Notes: generated by a model not told the origin, from the sequence alone. 64,000 bases of DNA from Faecalicoccus pleomorphus DSM 20574 (GCF_000420345.1 NZ_ATUT01000001.1:186001-250000), one strand, 5' to 3'; positions 25,142-35,653 are shown, numbered from the stretch's first letter. Program-made: numbers and translations.

Positions 25142-25509
25142 GATTCATCCTCCTTATCTGATGCTGCATTTACAGGTTCTGTATCCATGACCGGCTCCTT
25201 CTTCGTATTGAACCAGTTCTTAATCTGATCTACATTCTTGACTACGGTACTGGCTGCTGTCTTTACGGCTTTTTTCGTAGTTTCATGTACTTCGTCGATC
25301 GTATGTGAGATATTCTCTGCTGTAGAAAGAGGAGCATCCAGCTTACGGAGCTGCTGTTCGGTTGTATCTAAGGTTCGAGTAGCGCTTTTTACCGTTTGTA
25401 AAAGCTCTTTTAAGATCAAAATCACATATACTAAAACAACGATACCCAGCACAGGTAAGATCCAACCTGCAACCATCGCAACCGTAGAAAAAAATTCATT
25501 TACAGTCAA
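25138..25509 (-). CDS. DUF948-like membrane-anchored helical protein
   Basis: A 123-residue protein with one N-terminal transmembrane helix (about 10-33, VAGWILPVLGIVVLVYVILIL) and a cytoplasmic helical tail (LLQTVKSATRTLDTTEQQLRKLDAPLSTAENISHTIDEV), the layout of DUF948/YtxG proteins. In many Firmicutes YtxG-like and YtxH-like genes are adjacent, and YtxG is next to murC and ccpA in Bacillus; the same neighbourhood occurs here. The start is a TTG with a GAGGTGAT site. Confidence 0.65.
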   Translation of the reverse strand: MTVNEFFSTVAMVAGWILPVLGIVVLVYVILILKELLQTVKSATRTLDTTEQQLRKLDAPLSTAENISHTIDEVHETTKKAVKTAASTVVKNVDQIKNWFNTKKEPVMDTEPVNAASDKEDES

Positions 25510-25613
25510 AATATCACCTCAGAATTATTATAACATTTACAAGGAAGGAAGACCATTTCTTTTTGAAAAAATTTTCATAAATCTTGAAAACGCTTTAAAA
25601 TAAAGACGGAGTT

Positions 25614-25638
25614 GAAAAAAGACACCCTAAAGGCGTCT
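25614..25638 (-). terminator. Terminator of murC
   Basis: On the minus strand AGACGCC and GGTGTCT pair (one G-T) around a short loop, followed by a T-run complementary to the A-run at 25615-25620. Confidence 0.7.
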
Positions 25639-25648
25639 ATAAACGATA

Positions 25649-26959
25649 CTATTTTAGAAGACTTGCTAATTTATCCTTTAATAGGTAAATATCCTTACTG
25701 GACATAAAGACATAGACAGCCGGTGCCATCTCTTTTAAGACCTCTGCTGATTTTTCATCGATATCCAATAAGATAGAATTCGGACATAAATCTAAAAGAT
25801 CTTGAATCGTAACTGTAATACTTTCACCTTCTCTTTGCGCATTTTTAGGGAAATCGCACAATACAACTTGATCAGCCGTATTTAAGCTGTCGGCAAAATC
25901 TTGAAGGAAGTATTGCAGCCTGGAATAACGATCCGGCTTATACAGGGCAATAACCTTCTTTTCCGGATATTTCTTTCGTGCAGAATCGATCATGTAGCGA
26001 ATGGCAGTCGGATGATGTGCATAATCATCGATCAATACACTATCCTTGACTTTTTCAATGACAAAACGGCGGGCAATTCCCTGGTAAGTCTTTAATCCTT
26101 TGACAATGTCATTTACAGGCATTCCTAACACATGACATAAGGCAAAACAACCTAAGGCATCCTGCAGGAAGGGATCACCGACCTCGCTTAATTCTAGATG
26201 TGCTAAAACCTTGCCCTGATATAGACAATCAAAGTGCATTCCAAAAGGACCTTGTTCAATATTTACAGCCTGATAATCATTTCCCTCTTGTAAACCATAT
26301 GTCGTAACAGGCACCGAATACGATAATTTTGGCAAATATGGATCATCTCCAAAAATGACACAGTGCTTCTTTGTCTGATTGACAAAAGATTGAAACGCAT
26401 CGAGATAATCATCCATATCTTTATAATAATCAACATGATCCAACTCAATGTTAGTAATCAGTGCATAATCTGGATGGTATGCTAAAAAATGTCGTTGAAA
26501 CTCACAAGATTCCAATACAAAATATTTCGCATCCTCCGGCATATGTCCATGTCCATCACCAATCAAATATCCCGTCGGTAAAAGCTGTGGCAAGACATGC
26601 CCCAAAATTCCCGTCGTCGTTGATTTTCCATGCGTTCCTGCCACACTGATGGACGCATAAGACTCCAACAATTTTCCCAGGTATTCATTGTAGTAATATG
26701 TCTTTACCGTTGGATTCTGCATAGCAGCTTTAACTTCCGGATTGGTCTCATCAAACGAAAGTCCGATAATGCATGTATCATGATCATGAATATGACTGGC
26801 ATCGAAGGTCGTGATCGCAATGCCTCTTTTTTCCAGTTCATCCTGTGTAAAGATATATTTTTCAATATCGCTTCCCGTAACCTCTTTATGCTCATCATAA
26901 AGAATACTGGCTAAAGCTGCCATTCCTGTACCTTTGATTCCGATAAAATGATAGGCCAC
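25649..26959 (-). CDS. murC: UDP-N-acetylmuramate--L-alanine ligase
   Basis: The first amino acid ligase of peptidoglycan precursor synthesis. It has the N-terminal HFIGIKGTGMAALASIL Rossmann motif, ATP site SVAGTHGKSTTTGILG, and DDYAHHPTAIRYMID, a MurC hallmark. At about 436 residues it is full length. A GAGGTGA site makes GTG 26959 (MAYHFIGIKG) the likely start; GTG 26968 would overlap that site. It follows a disordered protein gene with about 15 bases between. Confidence 0.95.
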   Translation of the reverse strand: MAYHFIGIKGTGMAALASILYDEHKEVTGSDIEKYIFTQDELEKRGIAITTFDASHIHDHDTCIIGLSFDETNPEVKAAMQNPTVKTYYYNEYLGKLLESYASISVAGTHGKSTTTGILGHVLPQLLPTGYLIGDGHGHMPEDAKYFVLESCEFQRHFLAYHPDYALITNIELDHVDYYKDMDDYLDAFQSFVNQTKKHCVIFGDDPYLPKLSYSVPVTTYGLQEGNDYQAVNIEQGPFGMHFDCLYQGKVLAHLELSEVGDPFLQDALGCFALCHVLGMPVNDIVKGLKTYQGIARRFVIEKVKDSVLIDDYAHHPTAIRYMIDSARKKYPEKKVIALYKPDRYSRLQYFLQDFADSLNTADQVVLCDFPKNAQREGESITVTIQDLLDLCPNSILLDIDEKSAEVLKEMAPAVYVFMSSKDIYLLKDKLASLLK

Positions 26960-26974
26960 TTGACTCACCTCGAA

Positions 26975-27616
26975 TCAGTCTTTTGAAAACAAAGTGGCTT
27001 GCTTGTTTTCTTTCTTTTCCGGTTTTTCTAACATCGAATCCAGAGAATATCCGCGATCCTTGCTCTTGACTTCTTTTTGTGCCGGTTCCATCTTTGGAAT
27101 ATTCTGTACCACTGGTGTTACCCCCGGTCGATCTCCGTACATCGGTGAAAGAACTGTCATATAGTCTTCCAACTGCTCCGGTTTACTCAAATCAATCGCA
27201 TTATGCACCTTGGACGTATCTTTTTTTGACTCTTCCATATTCCCAAAAATCGGAGAAATAATAGGTGTATATTCCAAATCCTCCTGAGTTCTGCGCACTT
27301 TTTTGGTTTTAGAGCGATCGAAATGATACATTTTTTTTCTTGGACGCGGCTCTTCGCTTGCTACACTGTCAACATCCAATCCCGTAAAAATCGTACTTTT
27401 GGGTTCTGTGCTTGCAGGAGTCTGACCAAAGCTTGCGATCTGTACATCTTCTGTCTGTGGTTCCAAATGAATCTGCGGCTCAACAAAAGTTGATTCCTGC
27501 GATTGTTGTACCTGTACATTGGAAACAGTCGTCTCTTCCTTTTGAACAGGCTCGTTTACTTCTTCTTCCGGCTCTACTTCTTCAGTAAAAATAGCTTGCA
27601 TTAAGTCTTTAAACAT
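26975..27616 (-). CDS. Disordered protein with repeated SPIFG-type motifs, unknown function
   Basis: A 213-residue soluble, hydrophilic protein rich in Glu, Pro, Thr, Gln and Lys. After an acidic first third, a basic patch (PRKKMYHFDRSKTKKVRR) precedes two related short motifs: YTPIISPIFGNMEES and YMTVLSPMYGDRPG, that is x-[IV]-[IL]-S-P-[IM]-[FY]-G. Between and after these are charged linkers, and the tail ends RGYSLDSMLEKPEKK. No membrane helix or signal. It has a GGAGGAAT site and sits just upstream of murC. Such motif-bearing disordered proteins usually act as adaptors; I cannot name this one. Confidence 0.6.
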   Translation of the reverse strand: MFKDLMQAIFTEEVEPEEEVNEPVQKEETTVSNVQVQQSQESTFVEPQIHLEPQTEDVQIASFGQTPASTEPKSTIFTGLDVDSVASEEPRPRKKMYHFDRSKTKKVRRTQEDLEYTPIISPIFGNMEESKKDTSKVHNAIDLSKPEQLEDYMTVLSPMYGDRPGVTPVVQNIPKMEPAQKEVKSKDRGYSLDSMLEKPEKKENKQATLFSKD

Positions 27617-27618
27617 GT

Positions 27619-27948
27619 TTATTCCTCCACATCCTTTAACGCATCAAGATATGCTTCAATTTCCGGTCTGGTCTTTCGCAGTGAAGAGACAAAACGAGAA
27701 ACTTCTTTTCCATTTTTAAAGCTGACAAAGCTTGGGATTCCCATGATTTCCAGTTCTTGTGCCAGATCCATCATTTCATCACGGTCTACTTCATAAAAAT
27801 CATAGGCATCATATGCCGCTTCGACACTTGGCATAAATGGTTTGATAAACATACAGTCACCACACCATTTGGTCGTAAATAAGATGACACTGATTTTATC
27901 ATTTTGAATAGCGGTATTAAATTCCTGTTCATTATGAATCTGTTTCAT
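27619..27948 (-). CDS. Thioredoxin-family protein
   Basis: A 109-residue single-domain thioredoxin fold. The active site is KWCGDC (Cys29, Cys32), with CGDC in place of the usual CGPC, and the cis-proline segment IMGIPSFVSFKNGKEVSRF follows. GGAGAAGG before ATG 27948 sets the start; the longer frame from 28038 runs within trmB. It overlaps the trmB stop by 17 bases. It is probably a cytoplasmic disulfide reductase or a redox partner. Confidence 0.88.
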   Translation of the reverse strand: MKQIHNEQEFNTAIQNDKISVILFTTKWCGDCMFIKPFMPSVEAAYDAYDFYEVDRDEMMDLAQELEIMGIPSFVSFKNGKEVSRFVSSLRKTRPEIEAYLDALKDVEE

Positions 27949-28582
27949 TTTCCTTCTCCTTTTTGAATACACAGCGATAGATAGGCTGCCCATTAGCAAT
28001 AAATTTTTCTTCGTATTCGGTGATCGCATCTTCTTCATGCGGCTCTCTTCGATAATTCACACATAAATCATCCAATAAAAAGCCTGCTTTCAAAAACTCC
28101 AGAACAGAATATTCAAACAACTTTTCATTATCTGTTTTCATCTGGATCTGTCCGTACTTAGATAAGATCGACTGATATTGCTGCAGAAATGAAGCACTGC
28201 TCAATCTTCGCTTCGCATATCGTTTTTTCGGCCATGGATCACTAAAGTTTAGATGAAGTATATCGACCTCTTCTTTGGCAAACCATGTATCGATCAAAGA
28301 AGCATCTCCATGAATCAAGAAAAGATTTTTCACCTCCATGGCCTCATCAAATTTCTTTGCCGCAATACCAGCTGCACTCTCATTCTTTTCAATAGCCACA
28401 AACAGTTCATCCGGATATTTACGTGCCATTTCTAACGAATAGTTCCCTTTACCGCAACCAATCTCTACATGAAGCAGGCGATATTGTCCCTTCCATAAAG
28501 ATTTTTTTTCTTCGGGATGGCTGACTAGCTTCTGACTGTCGGATAAGTATTCCACAGCCCACTTTACTTTACGCATTCGCAT
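27932..28582 (-). CDS. trmB: tRNA (guanine-N7-)-methyltransferase
   Basis: A 216-residue SAM enzyme that makes m7G46 in tRNA. Motifs: HVEIGCGKGNYSLEMA (SAM), HLNFSDPWPKKRYAKRRL (the TrmB signature) and the late segment IYRCVFKKE. It lies between pepV and the thioredoxin gene with minimal gaps, so it is in the same operon. Either of the two early ATGs (MRMRKVKW) could be the start. Confidence 0.95.
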   Translation of the reverse strand: MRMRKVKWAVEYLSDSQKLVSHPEEKKSLWKGQYRLLHVEIGCGKGNYSLEMARKYPDELFVAIEKNESAAGIAAKKFDEAMEVKNLFLIHGDASLIDTWFAKEEVDILHLNFSDPWPKKRYAKRRLSSASFLQQYQSILSKYGQIQMKTDNEKLFEYSVLEFLKAGFLLDDLCVNYRREPHEEDAITEYEEKFIANGQPIYRCVFKKEKENETDS

Positions 28583-28584
28583 GA

Positions 28585-29961
28585 TTAACTACACAAAGAT
28601 ACAATCGCATCGGCATAAATAGCGATAGCCTGTATCAAATTCTCCAATTTAATTCCTTCATCTCTTTGATGACATTCTCCGACAAATTGATCGGTCGTTT
28701 TTACTTCGTTTGGCAAGACCGGTCCATAAGATACAAAATTTTCAAACTTACGAGCATAAGTTCCTCCACCCAATGTAAAGGCGCAGGAGAACGTATCTTT
28801 CGTGTATTTCTGATAAACCGCCATCAGATCCGTAACCAACTTGGATTGAGGATCGACAAACAACGGTTTAGAATCACTCTCCATGATCGCACGAATGTTG
28901 GAGGATAAAGAAGCACATGTCGCATCAAAGCCTTCCATAATCGATTTCGCATCAGTATCGTTTGGATAACGAATATCAATCAAAATACGTGTTTTACCAT
29001 CTTCAATATCGACAATACCTGTGTTCATCGTCAAGAAAGACATATATAAACCATTTTTATAAATCCCAACCGGTTTTCCCTGCCAGTCTTGTAAGATATG
29101 ATATAAATCCTTGGCAAGTTGATCATCAAAGGACTGACCAACAAAATTCAAAATGTGGACTGCTGCATTTACCCCTAACCATGGCATAGCTGCATGGGCA
29201 AAAACACCATCAATATGAATCGTATTGCCTTCAATGCTTCCCTGCAGACCGTTGACTTTACAATAATAAGCAAACTCTTCTTTTTGTTTATCATTGATGG
29301 AGACAAGTGTACAATCCGCTTTTCCAATCACGATATTAGGTCGACTGCCGGCATGAAAAGACTGGATGACGCTTTCATCCTGCGATTCCAGGACTACATG
29401 CAGACCACCTTTTTCTCCATAGATGACTGGGAAATCGGCATCCGGTACAAATCCCATCTGTGGAATTTCCGCATGTTCTTTATAATAGTCCATACACTCC
29501 ATTCCGCTTTCTTCATCGCATCCGGTAATCAACATGACCCTGCGCTTTAAAGGAATGTTTTGTTCTTTAATGATCTTTAGCGCATAATAAGCAGCCAAAG
29601 CCGGTCCTTTATCATCCATGACACCACGACCAAATACATAGCCGTCATTGACAGTAACTTTCAGCGGATCTTTTGTCCAGTCATCCCCGATTGGAACGAT
29701 ATCCAGATGACCCAATACACCTAATGTATCTTTTTGTTCTCCATATTCAATGACACCGGCATAGCCATCAATATCTTTTGTCACAAAACCATCACGTTTT
29801 CCCATCTCCAACATCGCATCCAACGCTTCTCGGCATTTCTTACCAAAAGGTGCATTTTCTGCTTTTGTGGATAGATCACGTGTTGATTCTATAGAAACCA
29901 ATGTATTCAAATCTTTAAGAAAATCCTCTTGTTTTTCTTGTGCAAATTTCAAAAAATCCAT
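28585..29961 (-). CDS. pepV: M20 family dipeptidase, PepV-like
   Basis: A 458-residue two-domain zinc dipeptidase that cleaves short peptides (carnosine or beta-Ala dipeptides in Lactobacillus PepV). The catalytic pieces are VLGHLDIVP (His ligand), GVMDDKGPALAA (bridging Asp), TGCDEESGMEC (catalytic Glu) and the lid domain with HAAMPW. It has a GAGGTGG site. It heads the short pepV-trmB-trx operon. Confidence 0.9.
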   Translation of the reverse strand: MDFLKFAQEKQEDFLKDLNTLVSIESTRDLSTKAENAPFGKKCREALDAMLEMGKRDGFVTKDIDGYAGVIEYGEQKDTLGVLGHLDIVPIGDDWTKDPLKVTVNDGYVFGRGVMDDKGPALAAYYALKIIKEQNIPLKRRVMLITGCDEESGMECMDYYKEHAEIPQMGFVPDADFPVIYGEKGGLHVVLESQDESVIQSFHAGSRPNIVIGKADCTLVSINDKQKEEFAYYCKVNGLQGSIEGNTIHIDGVFAHAAMPWLGVNAAVHILNFVGQSFDDQLAKDLYHILQDWQGKPVGIYKNGLYMSFLTMNTGIVDIEDGKTRILIDIRYPNDTDAKSIMEGFDATCASLSSNIRAIMESDSKPLFVDPQSKLVTDLMAVYQKYTKDTFSCAFTLGGGTYARKFENFVSYGPVLPNEVKTTDQFVGECHQRDEGIKLENLIQAIAIYADAIVSLCS

Positions 29962-30167
29962 ATGTTAGTTCCACCTCTCTTTGGTATTTTAACACATTTC
30001 AAATCGACTATAAACAGGAATGACAATTATCTTCTATTACGTTTTATAAAAATTCCTGATCATTAAAATCTCTACTATTTATCGCTATTTAGAAGAATTT
30101 CAAAAAATAAAAATGTTTACATTTGCTTTTGATATTATAACTGAAATCCAATAAATTCACTTTTTAC

Positions 30168-30193
30168 AAAAAAAGGATTGCACTCTGCAATCC
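30168..30193 (-). terminator. Terminator of pnp
   Basis: A perfect stem GGATTGCA / TGCAATCC with a three-base loop is followed on the minus strand by seven T (complement of 30168-30174). It begins at the pnp stop codon. The remaining bases between here and pepV (29962-30167) are AT-rich with no gene visible. Confidence 0.9.
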
Positions 30194-32346
30194 TAGTTCG
30201 ATTCTTCTTTCTGTTCTTTTTTCGGTTCTTCCTTTGGTTTTGGAAGCAGTGCTTTGGCACTGACATTGATACGACCTTTGTTGTCGATCTCAGTAACCTT
30301 GACATCAATCGTATCGCCGATCTTTAAGACATCTTCCACTTTTTCTACACGGTGATGAGAAATCTTGGAGATGTGCAATAATCCATCCGTATTACCAAAC
30401 AAGTTGACAAATGCACCAAATTTTTCGATACGAACGACTGTTGCGGTATAGACATCACCAACTTTAGCTTCACGAACGATATTAGAAATCATTTCTTTAG
30501 CTTTGTTGATCGTATCATAGTCATGATGATAGATCACAACTTTTCCGTCATCATCGATATCGATCTTGACATTGTCACAAGCCGCAATGATCTCATTGAT
30601 CATTTTTCCACCTGGACCAATGACATCCTTGATCTTATCTGGATCAATGTTCATCATCGCAATCTTAGGAGCATATGGACTTAATTCCTTTCTTGGTTCC
30701 GGAATACATGCCAACATGTTATCCAAGATTTCCAGACGGGCTTTGTGCGCCTGTGCCAGTGCTTCTTCGAAAATATCCTTTGTGATTCCAGTCACCTTGA
30801 TATCCATCTGTAAGGCAGTGATCCCTTTTGTAGTACCGGCAACTTTGAAATCCATATCACCAAAGTGATCTTCCATACCCTGAATATCCGTTAATACTGT
30901 ATATTTACCGGAGTTATCATCCATGATCAGCCCCATCGCAATACCGGCTACCGGCGCCTTGATCGGAACACCGGCTGCCATCAAAGACATCGTTCCGGCG
31001 CAAATACTAGCCTGAGAACTGGAACCGTTACTTTCCATAACATCGGCAACGGTTCGAATCGTATAAGGGAATTCATCTAAGCTTGGTAATACCTGCAACA
31101 AAGCACGTTCTCCTAAAGCTCCATGTCCGATTTCACGACGTCCCGGACTTCCCATACGTCCGGTTTCTCCGACACAGTATGGTGGGAAATTGTAATGATG
31201 CATGAAACGCTTAGCTTCAACCTCTGTCAAATCATCAATGATCTGGTTTTCGTTAATAGCCCCTAATGTTGTGGTAGATAATACCTGCGTTTCCCCACGT
31301 GTAAACAAGGCAGAACCATGAACTCTTGGCAATAAATCGACCTGTGAATTTAATGGACGAATTTCATCGATAGCACGACCATCCGGACGCACTTTGTCTT
31401 CAATGATTAAACGACGAACTTCATCGGCTTCAATACCACGACAAATTTCTTTTGTCTGTTTTACGGCATTGTTCAATTCTTTTTCAGAATCGTATTCCTT
31501 GGCAGAGATCATCTCTACTGCTTCTTCTGTCAATTCATCAATTTTTCCGTAGCGTTCCAATTTTTCTTTGATGGATACAGCTTCACGGATTTTTGCTTCA
31601 AAGTTTTCACGAACTTCTTTATCTAATGTTTCATCAACTGCATATAACGTCACTTCGCGTTTTTCTTTACCACAGGCTTTTACAATTTCTTCCTGAAAGG
31701 CACAAAGCTTTTTGATTTGTTCATGTCCAAACATCAATGCCTGTAACATATCTTCTTCACTGACCTCTTTGGCCCCGGCTTCCACCATGTTCAAAGCCTG
31801 GCTGGTACCGGCAACCGTAAGATCGATATCACTGGCAGCAGCCTGTTCAACGGTTGGGTTACAAATCAGTTCCCCGTTGACACGACCGACTTTTACACCG
31901 GCAATCGGGCCGTTAAATGGAATATCACTGATGCACAAGGCAAGGCTGGCCCCAAACATAGCCGCCATTTCCGGTGAACAATCCTGATCTACACTTAAAA
32001 CCGTATTTACGACCTGTACTTCATTACGGAAGCCTTCCGCAAACAAAGGACGGATCGGACGGTCGATCATACGAGCCGTTAAAGTCGCATGCTCACTTGG
32101 GCGTCCTTCTCTTCGTAAAAAACCTCCCGGAATCTTCCCTACGGAGTATAACTTTTCTTCAAAACTGACTGTTAGCGGAAAGAAATCAATTCCTTCCTTT
32201 GCCTGATTCGATGCACAAGCGGTTGATAACGTAACGGTATCTCCGTAACGCACGATAACGGCGCCATCTGCCTGCTTGGCAATCTCACCAGTTTCCACTG
32301 TGATCCCCCGACCACAGAAATCTAAATGAAACTCTTGTTTCGCCAT
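30193..32346 (-). CDS. pnp: Polynucleotide phosphorylase
   Basis: A 717-residue exoribonuclease that degrades RNA with phosphate. Two RNase PH domains (about 1-230 and 310-540, with [13 protein letters not shown] and the phosphate-binding NGSSSQAS), a KH domain ([20 protein letters not shown], about 555-620) and an S1 domain ([20 protein letters not shown], about 625-695), then an acidic-basic tail. GAGAGG site. It follows rpsO, the order found in most bacteria. Confidence 0.97.
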   Translation of the reverse strand: MAKQEFHLDFCGRGITVETGEIAKQADGAVIVRYGDTVTLSTACASNQAKEGIDFFPLTVSFEEKLYSVGKIPGGFLRREGRPSEHATLTARMIDRPIRPLFAEGFRNEVQVVNTVLSVDQDCSPEMAAMFGASLALCISDIPFNGPIAGVKVGRVNGELICNPTVEQAAASDIDLTVAGTSQALNMVEAGAKEVSEEDMLQALMFGHEQIKKLCAFQEEIVKACGKEKREVTLYAVDETLDKEVRENFEAKIREAVSIKEKLERYGKIDELTEEAVEMISAKEYDSEKELNNAVKQTKEICRGIEADEVRRLIIEDKVRPDGRAIDEIRPLNSQVDLLPRVHGSALFTRGETQVLSTTTLGAINENQIIDDLTEVEAKRFMHHYNFPPYCVGETGRMGSPGRREIGHGALGERALLQVLPSLDEFPYTIRTVADVMESNGSSSQASICAGTMSLMAAGVPIKAPVAGIAMGLIMDDNSGKYTVLTDIQGMEDHFGDMDFKVAGTTKGITALQMDIKVTGITKDIFEEALAQAHKARLEILDNMLACIPEPRKELSPYAPKIAMMNIDPDKIKDVIGPGGKMINEIIAACDNVKIDIDDDGKVVIYHHDYDTINKAKEMISNIVREAKVGDVYTATVVRIEKFGAFVNLFGNTDGLLHISKISHHRVEKVEDVLKIGDTIDVKVTEIDNKGRINVSAKALLPKPKEEPKKEQKEESN

Positions 32347-32393
32347 ATTTTACCTCTCTTTATACCGATTGTTAGTGTAACATAATCGGACAA

Positions 32394-32420
32394 CAAAAAA
32401 AAGTAATCTTTCGATTACTT
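32394..32420 (-). terminator. Terminator of rpsO
   Basis: On the minus strand AAGTAATC pairs with GATTACTT around a GAAA tetraloop, followed by eight T. The stem overlaps the last codons of rpsO. It separates rpsO from pnp. Confidence 0.9.
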
Positions 32421-32681
32421 TCTCAGACCTAAACGAGAGATCAAAGATTTATAACGTTCCAAATCTTTGTTCTTCAAATATGCCAACATGTTTTTACGGC
32501 GACCAACCATTTTCATCAAACCTCTTTGAGAATGATAATCATGTTTGTGTTCCTTGAAGTGTTCTGTCAAACGGTTGATCTGTGCTGTCAATACCGCAAT
32601 CTGAACTTCCGGAGAACCTGTATCTCCTTCATGTGTGGCATATTCTTTCATAATAGCCTGTTTTTCTGCTTTCAATAACAT
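32415..32681 (-). CDS. rpsO: 30S ribosomal protein S15
   Basis: An 88-residue S15, a primary 16S rRNA binder. The signature [26 protein letters not shown]([14 protein letters not shown]) and RRKNMLAYL are complete. AGGAGGAAG site. It lies between hemW and pnp, with its own terminator and a structured leader upstream. Confidence 0.97.
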   Translation of the reverse strand: MLLKAEKQAIMKEYATHEGDTGSPEVQIAVLTAQINRLTEHFKEHKHDYHSQRGLMKMVGRRKNMLAYLKNKDLERYKSLISRLGLRK

Positions 32682-32699
32682 TTTTTCTTCCTCCTGTAT

Positions 32700-32750
32700 T
32701 GTGTTCTAATGATCCAGGAATAAGGTCGGAAGTCTCCTTGTTCTTAGACC
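32700..32750 (-). promoter_or_regulatory. Candidate S15 autoregulatory leader
   Basis: On the minus strand the leader has two nested inverted repeats: outer TCTAA/TTAGA (32748-32744 with 32709-32705) and inner AAGG/CCTT (32739-32736 with 32725-32722), about 20 bases before the rpsO ribosome binding site. S15 of several Firmicutes represses its own mRNA through a small junction of this sort. The match to a known S15 leader class is a guess by position and pairing. Confidence 0.4.
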
Positions 32751-32768
32751 AAAAGCAAAAATACTATA

Positions 32769-33851
32769 TCAGTTTACATCGAGGAAATCAACTAAAATCG
32801 TATTTAAAATCTCCATTCCCTTTGGTGTCGGTTTTAAATACGGTTTTTCATAAACAAGGTATTCCGGCATGTATTTTCGCAATACATTTTGATAGATCGT
32901 ATGAAAATCCTTCTGATACTTTTGTTGCCATTGATCAACATTTAATCCAAAACTCGTTCGTAATGCCATCATGATCGCATCAAAAGCATTGTCCTCTTCC
33001 AAATAAACAGGATTGGGACCTTCTTTTAAATACGTCTGCATATCCTTTGTGTTTTCATACAACAATCCATTTTCTTTACCGGATGCCCCACAGCCAATAC
33101 CATAAAAATCCTGATCCGACCAATAATGAAGATTATGTAGAGAATAAGCTTTCTCTTTGGCAAAGCTGCTGATTTCATAATGTTCAAATCCATGTTCAAC
33201 ACATGCCGAAACGACAGTTTCATACATATCCGCTTCCAAATCTTCATCACAGGGCAAAATATGCCATTTGCCAAAAACAGAATTTTCCTCGATCTGTAAA
33301 GAATAAATGGAAAGATGTTTTACATCTAACGCGAACGTATGTGCCAAATCCTCTTTCACTTCCTCTAAAGTCTGATTTGGTAAAGCATAGATCAAATCAA
33401 TGGAGATATTATGGATACCGGCTTTCTTAAAATAAGAAATCGCATCAGTAACTTGTTTTATAGAATGTGTTCGACCAATAGCCTGCAGCTTTGTATTCGA
33501 AAATGTCTGAACACCAAGACTGATTCGGTTAACACCCAGCTTCTGATACAAAGCGGCCTGTTCCTGTGTCACATACTCTGGATTGCACTCTACCGTCCAT
33601 TCATAATTGTTATCTAAATACGGCTTAAAGAAAGAAGCCAGTTTGATAAACGAAGACTCTGAAAGAGAGTTTGGTGTTCCCCCTCCAAAATATAACGTCT
33701 TTAAATGCGATATCGATTTTGCATGAACTTCTTTTTGAATCTGATCCAACCATGGATCTATTCTGTTTTCATCGTAGATCCAGCGACAAAATGCACAGTA
33801 ATAGCAGATGCTTCTACAAAACGGAACATGGACATAACACGCATCCGCCAT
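32769..33851 (-). CDS. hemW: HemW-like radical SAM protein (heme chaperone family)
   Basis: A 360-residue radical SAM protein of the HemN/HemW group. The 4Fe-4S cysteines are Cys12, Cys16 and Cys19 (PFCRSICYYCAF); other family segments are LYFGGGTPNSLS, VECNPEYVT, NRISLGVQTFS and the C-terminal HemN_C wing. HemW carries heme rather than acting as coproporphyrinogen dehydrogenase. It follows lepA with a one-base stop/start overlap (TAATG), a common Firmicutes order. Confidence 0.88.
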   Translation of the reverse strand: MADACYVHVPFCRSICYYCAFCRWIYDENRIDPWLDQIQKEVHAKSISHLKTLYFGGGTPNSLSESSFIKLASFFKPYLDNNYEWTVECNPEYVTQEQAALYQKLGVNRISLGVQTFSNTKLQAIGRTHSIKQVTDAISYFKKAGIHNISIDLIYALPNQTLEEVKEDLAHTFALDVKHLSIYSLQIEENSVFGKWHILPCDEDLEADMYETVVSACVEHGFEHYEISSFAKEKAYSLHNLHYWSDQDFYGIGCGASGKENGLLYENTKDMQTYLKEGPNPVYLEEDNAFDAIMMALRTSFGLNVDQWQQKYQKDFHTIYQNVLRKYMPEYLVYEKPYLKPTPKGMEILNTILVDFLDVN

Positions 33852-35653
33852 TATTGATCATCCATAGAAAGAACAGCCATGAAAGCTTCCTGGGGAATTT
33901 CTACCGATCCCACTTTCTTCATACGCTTCTTTCCTTCTTTCTGTTTTTCCAACAGTTTCTTTTTACGAGAGATATCCCCACCATAACACTTGGCCAATAC
34001 ATTCTTACGCAGCGCTTTGATATTGGTACGGGCAATGATCTTTCCACCAATGGCTGCCTGTACCGGAATTTCAAACTGCTGCTTAGGAATGATGTCTTTT
34101 AACTTGATGGTCATCGCATTGCCACGATTATAGGCAAAATCCTTAAACACGATCGTACTTAAGGCATCGATGATTTGTCCATTCAATAAGATATCCATTT
34201 TTACTAAAGCACTTGTTTTATAACCACTAAAATGATAATCCAGACTGGCATAACCCTTAGTATAAGATTTCATTTTGTCAAAGAAATCATAGATGATCTC
34301 ACTTAAAGGTAATTCATAAACCATGTTCATACGAAGATCATCAATCACCTGCAGATCGATGTACTCGCCTCGTTTTTTCTGACACAAATCCATCATGGCG
34401 CCTACATAATCCTTTGGCACCATGATTTCAGCGCGTACATAAGGCTCTTCGATATGATCGATATTTTGTGTTGGCGGCAAAGCAGCCGGGTTGTCGATTT
34501 CCAACATCGTTCCATCCGTTTTATAGACATGATAAATTACGGAAGGTGATGTGGCAATCAAATCCAAATTGTATTCTCTTTCCAATCGCTCCTCGACCAC
34601 ATCCATGTGTAAAAGTCCTAAAAAGCCACAGCGGAAGCCAAAGCCTAAAGCCTGGGATGTCTCCGGCTCAAAACGCAAAGAAGCATCATTCAATTTTAAT
34701 TTGGATAAAGCTTCTTTTAGATCATCATAACGAGCGTTATCCACCGGGTAGAGTCCACAATAAACCATTGGATTCATTTCACGATACCCATGCAAAGCCA
34801 CTTCACAAGGTTGTTCCACTTTGGTAATCGTATCACCGACACGTACATCCTCGATATTTTTGATGGCCGCACTCACCCAACCGACTTCACCGGTCACAAG
34901 TTCGGATTTAATAACTTCCTTAGGTGTACGAACGCCAACATCTATGACCTCATATTCGGCGCCGGTTGCCATAAAGCGAATCTTATCTTTCGGTTTGATC
35001 GTTCCATTTTTGACACTGATAAAGGCAATAACACCACGATAAGAATCATAAAGGCTGTCAAATACCAGGGCTTGAAGCGGTGCATCATTATTACCTTTGG
35101 GTGCCGGTAACTTATGCACAATCTGCTCCAGTACCTGATCGACATGTAAGCCGGATTTAGCACTGATCTCTACCGCATCGCTGCAATCTAAACCAATAAG
35201 ATTTTCAATTTCCTCTTTGACAACATCTGGTTGTGCGCTGGGAAGATCGACTTTATTTAAAACCGGTAAAATCTCAAGATCGTTTTCTAAAGCCAGATAA
35301 ACATTAGCCAAGGTTTGTGCCTGTACCCCCTGGGCCGCATCAACGACAAGGACAGCTCCATCACAGGCAGCTAAAGAGCGAGAAACCTCATAGCTAAAAT
35401 CGACATGGCCCGGTGTATCGATCAAATGAAAAACATAGTCCTGTCCATCTTTGGCATGATAAATCAGCTGAACCGCATTCAATTTGATCGTAATACCTCT
35501 TTCTCTTTCCAGATCCATAGAATCTAAGATCTGATCCTTCATCTCTCTTTTTTCCACAGTATCTGTTAATTCCAAAATACGATCGGCCAATGTGGATTTG
35601 CCATGATCGATATGTGCAATAATTGAAAAATTTCGTATATTCTTCTGATCCAT
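33851..35653 (-). CDS. lepA: Elongation factor 4 (back-translocating GTPase)
   Basis: A 600-residue EF-G-like GTPase. G1 is [15 protein letters not shown]3 [13 protein letters not shown]4 NKVD, and the LepA-specific C-terminal domain ends [32 protein letters not shown] eight bases before ATG 35653 fixes the start; the longer frame from 35752 is inside fmt. It is the second gene of fmt-lepA-hemW-rpsO. Confidence 0.97.
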   Translation of the reverse strand: MDQKNIRNFSIIAHIDHGKSTLADRILELTDTVEKREMKDQILDSMDLERERGITIKLNAVQLIYHAKDGQDYVFHLIDTPGHVDFSYEVSRSLAACDGAVLVVDAAQGVQAQTLANVYLALENDLEILPVLNKVDLPSAQPDVVKEEIENLIGLDCSDAVEISAKSGLHVDQVLEQIVHKLPAPKGNNDAPLQALVFDSLYDSYRGVIAFISVKNGTIKPKDKIRFMATGAEYEVIDVGVRTPKEVIKSELVTGEVGWVSAAIKNIEDVRVGDTITKVEQPCEVALHGYREMNPMVYCGLYPVDNARYDDLKEALSKLKLNDASLRFEPETSQALGFGFRCGFLGLLHMDVVEERLEREYNLDLIATSPSVIYHVYKTDGTMLEIDNPAALPPTQNIDHIEEPYVRAEIMVPKDYVGAMMDLCQKKRGEYIDLQVIDDLRMNMVYELPLSEIIYDFFDKMKSYTKGYASLDYHFSGYKTSALVKMDILLNGQIIDALSTIVFKDFAYNRGNAMTIKLKDIIPKQQFEIPVQAAIGGKIIARTNIKALRKNVLAKCYGGDISRKKKLLEKQKEGKKRMKKVGSVEIPQEAFMAVLSMDDQ

